From Ridgeia piscesae (Eukaryota > Annelida > Polychaeta > Sabellida > Siboglinidae): DNA of 64,000 bases. The notes beneath the pieces are model-generated. The model was given only the letters and a program-made list of their open reading frames with translations. It made no database searches and was not told the origin of the DNA. The stretch is taken from the NCBI GenBank assembly GCA_025642075.2, contig JAODUO010000065.1, positions 189,001 to 253,000 on the forward strand, written 5' to 3'. Shown one piece after another: positions 28,201 to 41,100 of the stretch (its first letter is position 1; the number at the start of each line of letters is the position of its first letter). The translations under genes were made by a program, and so were the position numbers.

Positions 28201-31200
28201 TCGTGTTATATGTTATTTATTTAATGTTTTGTGTACAAGGTGGATTTACAACATAATTACATCTAGCAGTTTTCTCCGTACTACTACTAATGTTTTCTGT
28301 AGTGCCATGACTAAAAACGGGGTTTACTTAATTAAGACGACTAGTGTTTAAATTATTGTAGGCCTACGCCGTACTTAGTATTCATGGGGCTTAACTACAT
28401 TGGCTTGTATATTTATTATAGTAATTCGTATTATTAAGTTATTGACCAATTTGTTTTCATGGATGTAATGAGAAACGGCGATGACTAGCGAGATGTTAAA
28501 ACAGCACATTTCTGATACGGCCCTTGAAAAAGAACAGAATAGGATCTACAGATGAGCTACAGTGTTGCACTGAAACATTAGTTATGCACATTTTGTATAG
28601 TTTTAAACATGTTTTGTATGTTGTGTCTTTATAATAATTATTATCACTTTACCCGGACGTATCAGTTTAGGCTATTTTGAATTACCTCGCTTGTATACAT
28701 CCAAGAACGGGTAGCTGTCCCGGATGTGACGGTGTTAAAATAAAGTTGTTATTATATAACCAACAAATAATTCTATGTTAACATGTCAGAAATAGAACTG
28801 TCAGTTTTAAATAGGTAACAGTTACAGAATGGTAATTTATTTTAATTATACGTTGAATAGATTTTCAACAATGTAGAAAGATACCTGATTAATGATAATT
28901 GTGCATTTGATGTGCGTTGCCTTTTTGCACCTATTCCGTATTAAGGACATTGTTTGATTGTTGGCGTCAACCCAGAAGAGACACCCGATTTTATTACACT
29001 AAACGAAAGGTGAGTTTTATCTGCTGGCCACCATGCAGTGTTGTATTCGTGTACCCGGTAACTAGTCAATTAATGATTACTCAATGTAATGTGACATATA
29101 TCAATAAGCCTAAACAATTTATAGTTCTACAGTCATTGTAATCTAATTGTAATGTACGAAAGGTTTGTCTGGGAAACTTTGCTGTTTACACATGTGAACA
29201 ATTCAATTTGTTAAAGTGCAATTAAAACAAATAATCACGCGCCGTGGAGATTATTAGTTGCATGGAACATTCTATCGTTGACCTGATGAGTAACCTGTCC
29301 TCTGTTCACAAGCTCAAACTATTTAATTGCTGGCTGCTATACAAATGTAGACCGAGGTTGGAATTTCATTTCTCTATCATGGCAATTATGTTTGCTAAAT
29401 ACTGTGTATTTTTATGGTTGTTTTACTTCCAGTTATTTAATAATTGTATTAAATTTTACATATCAGCCTTGGTCGTAAGTCGTAACTAATATACAATATA
29501 TATTATGTAGACTTTTTTGCAAGAACAGTTGATCGCAGTTAGTGTGATTACTGCACGTATGTCTGTTGTTGGTTTTATATACAACCATTAGGCTATTGCA
29601 CAGACAACTGTTGTTTTTACAGATACGCTGAGATTGTATGGAACACAAAATTATGAGAACGCAAGCGAGACTACAGGCACGATTCAGCAGAACAACGAAA
29701 GAAACGACTGTCTACTGCGTGTAGGCCCTACATATGAAAACTCTACTCACTAGATATGTAGGGGCCTAACTATTACTTAATTGGGCATTGGTGTAATTAG
29801 AGCAAACACGGATGCTTCACAAAAAGAAACGATCGATATCTCCGTGGGAGAATGTGATGACAATACAAATATCTGACTGTGCCAAAAACCACTAATCACT
29901 GGCTGTTGACAGTCACACATTCAGCAGTTTTGAGTAGCATTGTTTGGGCCACTAGTACCAACGCTTTGACCTCCACAAACCACGAGATGGTTGCCAAGTT
30001 AACTCGCACATTATCTGAGTGAAAAACGTTCCAGAAACGGCAGCAACGTTATTACAATCCACAAACAGTCACGGCCAAGTGTGACAACAATCGAAGATGT
30101 CACATGTCACTGACAAGTAGACGGTGTCCGTCTGGCTTCATTCGCAGGATGCGTCACATGACTTACATCTTTATTTCCAACACTTGTTTACACTTGACAC
30201 TAAAGCACATTATTTTCTATGTTTATCAACACTGATAAAAGAGGAAACAAAAATAATGCAATTTATATTGCTCCACTCGTGGAGTTCACAGTAATCACGC
30301 GACTCGATTAGGCTGTCACCGATGGATTGCCATGCGATATTCGGCACTTCGTGACTGCTCTAAGACTGCCATAGGTCCTCAGAGAAGTTCAGACATTCTT
30401 ACGTCATCATGCACTGTGAGACACACAACGAAGTTAGCCAATCATTCGCATGCCTACAGTCATTTTACAGTTTCGTAAAGCTCTCGACACGTGCTGAAAA
30501 TGGGAGCTGTTTTTAGTAGTGATGAACGTTTTGTAATGTTTCGGAGATAAAAATCCCTTGTCCAATGCTACACAATATATACCGATTACGACTTGTGTCA
30601 ACATTTCTTTTGTCACTTGCATGGAAAAGAAAGGAAACTTTGTTTCCGAAACGCTCCCCTAAGTCCGACAGTTCTGTACACATTCGGAACTAGGACCGTG
30701 GGGCCTAAGCATAGGCAAACATTATACCATCCGGTCACGACATAAAATAATCCATTCAGTCGTATATTTTATTGCATACTCTACATGTGGCTTATATTAA
30801 AAAAAAACAATACACATGACTACTGCCATTTTAGTCTGGATAACTCGGCTATTTCACAGTAATATGCACAGCAACAACAATACCACAAATATACGCTACA
30901 AACGCGTAAACCAAGAGTAGAAAAGAACAGCAATTAAAATGTTAGACAGATAGGCAGACGACAGTCGAATAGATGCCTTTTGACAGCGATAAATAACTTG
31001 CATTTATGAAAATACTTAGCCGGATACTTTTATTTCTAACGACTCCAGGAAATATAATTCGTCTCAGTTCGGTCACGTGACTGCTTGCTGCGCTCGTCAT
31101 TCGCAGAATTATGCCGAGCGTTACGACTCAACGTACGGTAGCACGTGATTCGGCCTCGTACGACTTCACGATCCAGCAGCATAACGGAATTGCTCACAAA

Positions 31201-34200
31201 AAGAATCCGTCTCGAGTTCTGACAATGATGCATGCTAAATGTCCACAATGGGCTGCCACAAACACATCGCAACGAGTGTATTTCGGGCAAAGTTTTACCA
31301 TGTTCTTTGATTGTCCACACAAGAATATCGTTGATTTTGTCTTCACAAACTGTTGGATCATGCAGAAATGATATCTTGATCTGACGTCACTATTATTAGT
31401 GTCATGTCTAGTTACATTTTGATATTCGTCTTTACGTAGCAGTAGCGTAAAACAATTTGTGAAAGTTACATCTAGGTTTCAGGATATCTATGTAATGGTT
31501 ATGGATAATTCAGTATGTTAGTCGTTATCTGACGTCAGTATGTGCATAAGTGGAATTTTTTCGCTCTCGTAATAACTGACACACAGAAACGAACGTGCAT
31601 CAAGACGAGCAGTTTCATCAACATCATAAAACATTACCAGAATTTCTATTGTATAGAATCCACTCATCTAGAATACGTTTATGTCAGCTGGGTTTACCTG
31701 CATTTTAGATGGGCAGTCATATTACTGAATAGTGTGTGCACGTGCCTATGTAAGCACACACGCATTGATCACGAATTGTTACAGTAATTTTGAGAGAAAA
31801 AACTAGGGCCCATATTCTCTTGGCCAGCCTACACTCCTGATTTATGGATGGAGCTTTTGGGCCCTTCACAGTCCTGTTGACCAGCGTTGTGAGCTGCTGT
31901 CACTAGTCTACGTGACAATGTTAGTTATTGTCATATGGCAACTGCAAAAAATGGCGCGAGAATTGTCGTAACTGTGTTTTAATTACCGGGTCTCTCTTGC
32001 TTCAGTTGCTTTATGACAACACTGAAGCATCTGTAGAAGTGTTGTGACCATCGCTGATGTCTACATTAATTTGATATATCGTTTTCTTTTAAATTAACTG
32101 TCGGTGATTTACGGCTATATATTGACAAACTGATCATCCGTTTACTCACACCAAAACCAGTTGCCATCCGATTATTCTAGTAATTGACAAACCATGACGC
32201 GATTGGTCTACAAGAAGATATCCGCGCTTGGCAATATTTGGTGTTTCGTCATAGGTTTGTTTGACATTTTAGCCTCAACATGTTTTATTTGTAATAGTCT
32301 AAACATAGGGGAAAGTTGTTTTAGCGAGATCTGTGTGGGAAAGCTAGATTTAGCATATATGTCATGTCGCGTTAGTAATTAAATACAAATGATATTGTGT
32401 AGACATTCTTGGTAAGGCAACATTTGACGGAGGTCAGGCTGATGAGTGTTATTGTGACGTCAGTGTCTGGGTCCGTCAATTGGTCAATCCTCCACGTGAT
32501 AGTCTGCATAGTAAAATGCTTACCAAACCATGAAAAATGGGTGTATCCCGTTGCCAATTTTATTTTACTTTTGACAGCAAACGTTTTTGTTATAACAAAA
32601 AACGATCAAGCATAACGTTTTAAAAAATCAGCTTGTATGCGGGAATGTTTAATAAAATATTTATTTGGTATAGCGCCACATCCATAATCGGTCGTGGCGC
32701 TTCACAACATATTACAATTTAAAAGACAAAAAGATATATGTATACAATAAAACAAATACTAGTGTTTTAATATATATGTATAGGTGTATAAATAAATAAA
32801 ATGAGTACGGTATTAAATAGCGTAGCGCTTTTAAATAAATAAATTACGTATTAGTCATAAAAACACATAATAACCGGTCTAGTGTATAATTACATTGTAA
32901 TGATACTGAAAAATGACGGTATATGTATAATTATTATTAGTAATAAATAGTTTAGTATATGTTAAAACTGTAAAATTATAATAATGTAACACTAATGCCA
33001 ATAAATAAGTATAATTATTTACTGATAATATTACCAAATAATCTAGTAAAAAATAATAATGTTCATGTCGAATTATACTAATATGCAATACGAAAAACAA
33101 TTCCATTATCCTTTATTGCGTCGAACAAAGGCTGCCGTAGCTTGCCGCCACTGACAGCAGCATTGTTACAGGCGAATAGTTCCTGCCTACCATCGGAATA
33201 AAAGTCACAGATATACACACAAATAAAACACAAATAACACAGTAGAACAGTTCTGTGCATCCAGGGTAATGCTATCAAAACGATGTTCGTCTCACCAGTG
33301 TCGCAATCGTAGAAATAAGTAAAATCCAATGTTAATCACAGAGCAAATAAATAGCTGCCACAGTGGCGCTTGATCACATAACTAGTTTGATCTACTAGAT
33401 GTCACTCTGGTCTGGAAATGTAATATAGGGGCCTACGTAACATTTTATATCATTGTGAGTTTCTGCAAAGGCAAAACGTGACGGACCAGGAGGCGATATT
33501 AATAAACAGCGATGTCGAAGTCTCATCTATAAAAATTAAGAAAAAATATCCAAAATAGTGCACATGTCGGGAGCTGTACAAAAAAACAGGTATTTGTAAA
33601 GACGATGTGCGATAATGAACTTTCTAGAAGAACTCTTCGTTTAGTTATTATGGAAAAGTGATAAATAAGATGTGAATTTCATCTTGTTTTATTTACATGT
33701 TTGAATTGATGACATCGTGTCCATGCCCACTAAGGGAAAACTATTGTTGGGTAAAACTGCCACAACAATATTGACTAAAAAAACTAATTTATTTTCATCA
33801 ACAAGAGGAAATATGTTAATGTTATATTTACAATTATAGTATTTAAAATACCTATGCTAAAACGCACCCGTTGATACATGGTGGTTCACGAAGTTGTGAT
33901 AGACCTATACACCAACAGGGAGAAATGGATATTTTGATGTTGAACTAAACACTGCCGCCTGTGGAAAATTGTATTGCATGTTACATAGTCATGTTACAAA
34001 GTCAGACGCGTTGATTCTGATCGACAAAACACGGCAGCACCTTATGGCTTATGTATAACGGGATGCCGTCTTAGCCGATACACCGTCTTGCTCCACGTTC
34101 CCCTATCTTTTCATCAACTGACCTATCTATCAATGGCCTGCTGTTGCGTCGCAAAAAAAGTTGTCAAACTAGAAAGATGGCTGCCGAACACGCGGTCTGT

Positions 34201-37200
34201 CCGTGCTTCCGGTTGTATATTTAGTTAAAATCGGCGCCTCGATTATTTCTTTACGACAAAAACAAAAAAATAAATTATAGCAACCTGATAACTGCTTGCG
34301 GTTATGATTAACGAAGACAGAGCTAGGCGATTATAGAGCTGGTTCTCTTCGGACCCGCGGCATCTTCTATATTGATAGCGTCTTCACACGAGTGGGTCCA
34401 ATTTGTATACATTATTACGAAAACGTAACAGTTATTTTTAATACCGTACAACTGTTTTTCCGAGGGGTTTTGCGAATAAGATAGCGTATGATCAGTGAAA
34501 AATGTACACTATTAGGAGATAACAGTTTTGCCACGGATAGGCTGATAAATGATGACGTCGCGGTTTGCTTACGTCACAATCACCATTAGGTACGCGCGAG
34601 GTCTGCGTCAATGTTTCTTTTTGGCGGGTGGCAGAAAATAGAACATATTTTGAAATCATACGGTCTCGCGTAAGAATGTTTTGTAATGGCCATTATACAC
34701 GTTACGCATGCGTAACCGACCACTACTGGATTAGGTTTTAAAATTACGAAGTAATGTCTTGCGGGATGGTACAATTTAAAAATATTTTCCTACCGATGCT
34801 CTCGTAAGGGGTCAAATCGCATACGGTTTAGGCGATAATCGTAAGATGCATAACGCAGACCGCGACATGTCGGATACGTCAACTGGTGCATCACATGGCC
34901 TCTGGTCGCGCAAAACCCCGCCAGGGCATGAAAATGGATGTGGAACATATTGTGCGTTCATGCTCTCCGTCGCTTATATACCCTATTGTGTTAACATTCT
35001 GGCTACAAGTGTTTCTTTATGACAGAAACGCAAGGTAACACTTTATCGTGGCAGCTGTACGCCAGACTTTATGACAAGTCATGCATTAATAATGTAATTA
35101 TTACTATACATTCGCTTAATTATTATCAACATCGTTAGGAAAGAAAAGGCTTGACAGAGGTCACCAACAAATTGTTAATTGTGACGTTGACATACCGCGA
35201 CGTACTTGATCCATCGGTTAATGCATCCATTACATAAAACGTTTACTTAAGTTGCAATCACGCGCAACTGACAATATTGACAATGGTCATGTATATGCAT
35301 TGCATTACTGTTGCTACGTGATATATCCTAGATCACATGTTACTGCAGAGATTGCCACGTTTAACACCTTTTTCTTATGTCTGCGTCATCAAGAACATCT
35401 GAAGCCAGAATTTCAACAAGATATGAGACGGAATGCACGATCGCGCCACGTGTTGGGCATCCATTAATTGATTGCTTGATTGATCAATGGATTGATTGAA
35501 TTATGATATTTGTCTAAGCGTCGGTTGTTGTGTTGGTTAGGTAAATTACATTTCAATGGCGCTGTAGCATCTCTCATAACAAGCATTACTGCTTATGATC
35601 ATATTTGTTACCTTAAAAGCTTCTTATGTTTTTGTCATAAACATCCTCTCAAGCCAGAATTTCGATAGGTCGCTTGATGCATCAGCCGGAATTTAATGTA
35701 ATTTATTTTCTATTGAATTAAAATTGCCCTTTCGGTGTATCAATTAAAACAGGTTTTTTTGTTGCAATGAAGGTTCTTTTTAATTTTTCTTGCTTGGCGT
35801 TTCTCCCTGCCCTACAAAGTACAAACGCACACGCAAGCACATGCATGGTCACTCTGGGTTGATTGTTTTAATACGAAATCACAACACCGGTAACTTTAGC
35901 CTTGACACAGCAGAGCTGTCAGGAGAAATTACGGTGACCATGTTGGTTATTCTTTTTTATAGTCTAACAAGGATACATTTAATTATTAAATATATACCAT
36001 TATTAAACACTTTGCATTGCTATGACCTGATTCTCAAATGATTAGTCTAACCGTTGGTATATTTCAATACGGCCGTGGCAATTTTAACGGCCGAAAGAGG
36101 TTTAGGTTGTCACGTTACACATGATGGCAGGGACTAGTGAAGCGGTACTGTAGTGGTTAGAAAGTGCAATTCGTACTGTCTTCAAATCCAAGCAAATTCG
36201 TACTATTCACGGTGTTCCAGTCGACTCGGGTGTGTTGTTGAGTAGACTCACTTAGTGACGGATGGTTGTCTTCGAATAATATTTCGCTGAGTTTGCAATT
36301 GCTTCGTTCTTCACATAGAAGTCACGTGCTACGATGTGAGGTGGAAAGAGCACAGCGGAATGGCTAGGTGGTGTATCTTGCAGTAACATATTTTTCAATT
36401 TTAACCCCAGGCACTTGACATTTAATCCCGTAGACCACAATTTTATCAGTATTCTTTTCATAAAATCTATCCAAATCGGATCACTTCATTAACAAAGTAC
36501 AGAAAGTTAGATAAGTCGCCAACAATTCGCCGGTTAGGCCTGTGCTACGAAAGTTCTATAATGTGCAAGTCTGAGATTGAACTCCGCAAATTATGACCAC
36601 AATCGAACCATAATATAGAAACTCGTTGGAACATCATTTTCATACAAACCAGAATTAAGTTGCTCTTTGAAGGATGGTTGTAAAATTAAAGTAAATAATA
36701 AAATAAAAAGTAAGATGCAAGACGTTTTGTTGTTGCGACAATCAAATGTTTTGTCGTGCTATGTACAACAAAGATACTGTTACGGCTCTATATATAGATG
36801 GTAAAGACATGCTACAAGTAATACTATCAAGATAACTTGTTTCTATTTCTAAGTTGGAATAACTGTTTTCAGACATGGATATTACATTATCTCGTATCCA
36901 ATTTTCCTTCCCAGTTCTAATCACTGCGGATAATCCTTTTATAATATTATATACTTTTAGTGGCCTGAACAAACAAAAGTTAGATCTCCATTTACACACT
37001 TTATTATGTTCTTTTTTGAAATCAGCAATTGACCGGTCTTCATTTGCTAACCTTTATTTGTATTGCTATTGACATTAGAATGATGATAACAAAATTGTTT
37101 TACCTAAAGACTATGTGCTGGTTGGCATGTTTAGGTGTTCTCACAGTTAAGATAATCAATGTTGGAGGAGAAAGTAGGTACACATGTAACAGTACTTCTC

Positions 37201-38100
37201 CAGTCATGTTTGCACGTACAACTCACCAGTGTACCCTGAGTACATATCTTGCAAGATATACGAAGATTTTTGAATGCATACAAAAACACAAACAACATGT
37301 TAAAGCTTAAAATCGGCATGTGAATATTGTTTTGTTGCAGTCATGTGTTTTAAATGTCTACGATGGACCACAATAACACTGTGCATGTTGCATGTTCGCA
37401 TTTGTCAGATGTATTTTAATTAGTAAATATACTAGAACTGGACAATCTTTATTTGACATTGACAAGTACAGAAATACAAGACAATAGTATCAAAATGATA
37501 TGTATGTGGGGAGATTGTAAGCTAGTAAATATGCCGCTGACGCGAGGGCCGCCCATCAACTTGTAACAATACATTATTATTACCCACAAAACGTGGTATA
37601 CACATAATGTTGAAGTTTGATGTGTTGGTGGGCTAAGCGCACATGTAACAATTTGTATATATAAATAATAGGATAGAAACGATGATCACAATTTGTTTTT
37701 ACACTATACATGTATGAATCATCATAAGATATACTTCTACAACCTTGATTCTGGGTAGCAAAGCAGACACCGTACGTTCACGATAAACAATACGTCATGT
37801 TTGTAAATCAAGAATGACGGAAACACGGGCTGCACAACAGCGACAAAACGAAACACATTTTGTAGAGTTGCTTATAAGTATGGCCTAACTAGTTTTAATT
37901 TCATCAATTTGTTAAATTGCGTTGTTGGGAGGTAGTCGCCTATAGGGGTCGTGTATTTCTACCTAAGCAGTGCAGGGTTTACGGTAATGCATGAGTAGGC
38001 CGTCTTTCATCCGCCTGAATGTCTGCGCTGACACAAAGCGGCATCGTCAACGACGATGGGGTGAACTGAGTGATCATCGGGGGTGTGTTTCCGTTGGCAG
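25244..38100. other. intergenic region upstream of RBM12, dispersed motifs only
   Basis: There is no convincing coding exon. Contents: five copies of a 19-bp TGACGTAA-centred motif (four at 26553-26964, one at 34560-34578), two copies of a 19-bp CACGTG-containing word (26863, 35447), a family C repeat fragment (32655), and short direct repeats at 35370-35419 and 35622-35667. The promoter and any non-coding 5' exon of RBM12 probably lie at the right end. Confidence 0.5.
32650..32760 (+). repeat. dispersed repeat, family C fragment
   Basis: TATTTGGTATAGCGCC, then GGTCGTGGCGCTTCACAACA and TATTACAATTTAAAAGAC. It shares the layout of 5903-5985 and the front of 3945-4260. Confidence 0.4.
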
Positions 38101-38122
38101 GTAGCAGCGTGTAGTCGTCACG
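38101..38122 (+). promoter_or_regulatory. probable 5' UTR with splice acceptor before RBM12 start
   Basis: TTTCCGTTGGCAG ends at 38100 and could be the acceptor of a non-coding 5' exon, leaving a 22-base leader before the ATG. An in-frame TAG at 38102-38104 rules out a longer N-terminus from here. Confidence 0.4.
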
Positions 38123-41100
38123 ATGTCGGTGATCATACGTCTGCAGAAGCTGCCGTGGACGGCGAACGCCATCGACATCCGGCGCTTCTTCTACGGCATG
38201 TCGATACCGGACGGCGGCGTGCACATCATCGGCGGCGAGCTCGGGGACGCGTTCATTGCCTTTAGCACGGACGAGGACGCGCGTAAGGCGATGCAACTCA
38301 CCGGCTCCCGCCTCAACGACGCGCAGGTCACGCTGCAGCTGAGCAGCAAGAGCGAGATGCAGGCCGTGATCGCCGCGGCGCGCAGCGGCATCGTACCGAA
38401 GGCGGCCGACTCGTCACTTCCGCCAGTGTCGTCATATCCGCCCGTGGATATGCCGCCCGACCCACACGGTTACAGAGACCCGCCCGCTTTCGGCCAGCCT
38501 GACCACCACGCCAGCGCAATTGGTCAGATGACAGACGGCAGGATACAGCGACCGATAGACGAACAAGCGATGTTCCGTAACTCACCCGGAATGCCCGGGA
38601 TGCCCGGCTTCATGCGTCCGCCCCCGCTACCGTTCCATCGGCCCGAGCACGAGCGCGAGATGCGAGGCCAACCCGACCGTCCGGAGTTCAGCAGACCACC
38701 GATGCCATCCGACGGCCAACGTTTCGGAGAGGAGATGGATCGACGAGACGTCGTCAACCGAGGGCCGGACCAGCATCTGTTCAACCGTCGGCCGCCGGAG
38801 AGACCAGACTTCGATCGGCGACACGGCGGTGACGCGATAATGATGGACGTGGGGGGACGCCACGCGTGGGACCGGTCCGGACCGTACCATCCGAGTAAAG
38901 GCGATAGGGCCGCCGAACACGGGAAAGACGTATTCATACCCGACACCGGCGGTAAACCGCGCCACGACGTGCCCAGCATCGGCCCCGGTGATAAGTCGGG
39001 CTACGGTGGCGGGCCTCGGGCATTGGACCGAAATTGTTTTCCCGGGCCTTCAGAGAGACATTAGTTACGACAGAATCGATCCGGGTAAACCATCTATCCC
39101 CGCGCCAAACAGACGCGACTCGCCGCGTGTTGGCAACGACCCTGGACCGGGGAGAGACCCGAGTGGATTCATGAAAGACACTGCGAGATTTCCCGAAACT
39201 CCCTCCGTTCTCGATACGGATGGTAGAACACAGACGAGAGGTGCGCGCCCCGAGCAGGGCGGTGAGTTTGGCCGACAGATGCCCATGAACGACGCCGCTT
39301 TGTCGAGATTTGGTCGAGGGGAAGGAATGCGTCACGAAGACAGACCATTTGACGCGCACGGCAGAGAACCGCTTATGCCTGGCTCGCGGTTACCGATGAA
39401 CCAGTCGAGAAACGCATTCTCGTATGGGATGAGTATCCCTCCTGGTCCGGGGGGCATGGAAGAGGAGCCGTTGGACCGCGAGCGTGGTCGGCAAGCGCCT
39501 GGAATCAACAAAGATGTTTCGTTTCCTGCCGGGCCGGGTCACATGATGCAAGGTCCGCCTGGGAGCAACAGCTCCAAGAGGATGGGGTTGGGAATGGAAT
39601 TCGACGGGATGTCACGAGACATGCCACAACAACCCGGTATGCCGCCCAGGGAGCCGATGGGATTTGGCCGAGGAAGAACGGCAGAGCCTCTTGGCTTTGG
39701 CCGAGGACGAGCGGGAGACGAAATACCCCCGAAGGACGGAGAGCGGAACATGTTCGAACGCGACATGCGCGGCGCGAGAAGCGGCCCCGGGTTTGACCGA
39801 GGCGGTCCACACAAAGACGGTATCCAACCTGGCGCTGGAACGGCCGGGAGGGTCCCCGAGCTCGGCAGGAACGTACCGCCGCTGGGCGCAGAAATGATGA
39901 CTGGATTTCCCAAAGGTTCGCCTCAAGCCGGCCGAGGAAGGCTTCCGATGACTGCTGAAGGAGGACACGGCGTCGGAAGAGGAGGCCCAATGCGAGATTT
40001 AGGACGACCGGACATTGTTTCAGGATACTCCAATGCCTGACATAGAGATGGGAGGCATGGGCAGAGGAGGGCCTCCTCCTCCTCAGAGAGATGGTGGTTT
40101 CAACAGGGGTGGCATGCCGAGAGAGAGCGATGTACCCGACTTCGGCAGAGGTGGCATGCCACGAGACGCCGACATGCCAGGATTTGGCAGGGGCGGACCG
40201 GGTAGAGATAACAAGCCAGCCTTCGGAAGGTGGGGATCTTCTGAAGATGCTGTCCAGTCTAAAGACAGGGTTCCGTTTGACATTGAGAGGCCTGGATTTC
40301 GACAAGGGGGACCGCCGAGTGATATGGGACGGCAAGGGTTCGGGCGAGTTGGCGCCCTGATGGACATACCAGGTGGTCCTCTGCGGGACGTAGAAAGACC
40401 GGGCTTTGGCCGGAGTGGACATCCGATGGATCTAGACAGTCGTGCCAGAGACGTCGAGAGGCCAGGCATAGACAGGGGACTTATGGGTGCCGACAAGCAG
40501 GGTTTCGGAAGAGGCGGACCACGTGCAGATGTAGGCGGTCCTGGCGACGGTGCGCCCGGGTTTGGCAGAAGGGGACTTCGTATGGACATCGACGGCCCGT
40601 CTGGATATGCGGACGGACCAGGGTTCCAGAGAATGGGAGACGACGGCCAACCGATAGACTCTGATCAGTCGAGAATGGGCGACGGCCGGCCGCCAATGGA
40701 CATGGATCTGTCGGGATTCGTAATGGGCGGACCGCAGCAGGAGAACGACCGACACGGCTTCGGCCAGAGCCGACACGATGGAGACAGCGACGGCAGACGG
40801 TTCAACGACAGCCTAGACGGGCCGCAGGACGGCACAAGACCGGGCAGACCAGACGGCGACCAATTCGGCATGCACCGAAACGAGCCGTGGGACAGGGCGC
40901 GACGCAACGAGCCACAGTTCCGCCGAGACGACGGACAGCGACGCGACGAGCCGATGCGACTGGGACCTGACCGCGACGGCCGCCAGCCGCGCCAGAACAT
41001 GCGGCCTCCGATGAAACCGGGTCTTCTCGGCGACGCGCCCGGTGACGTCAAAGTCAACAATCCCCGCGGTGGCAACGATAATCCGCCATCGATCCCGAAC

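Noticed and set aside
31036..31371. Overlapping 86- and 94-residue frames on opposite strands
   Set aside because: Looked protein-like at first, but neither has a known motif or splice continuation.
36141..36200. tRNA-like GTAGTGGTTAG...TTCAAATCC
   Set aside because: Only loose A- and B-box matches, no cloverleaf and no second copy found.
40010..40024. An intron acceptor (TTTCAG) inside RBM12
   Set aside because: The sequence before it is in-frame coding with the same GRGG character; no donor/intron pair is needed or seen.
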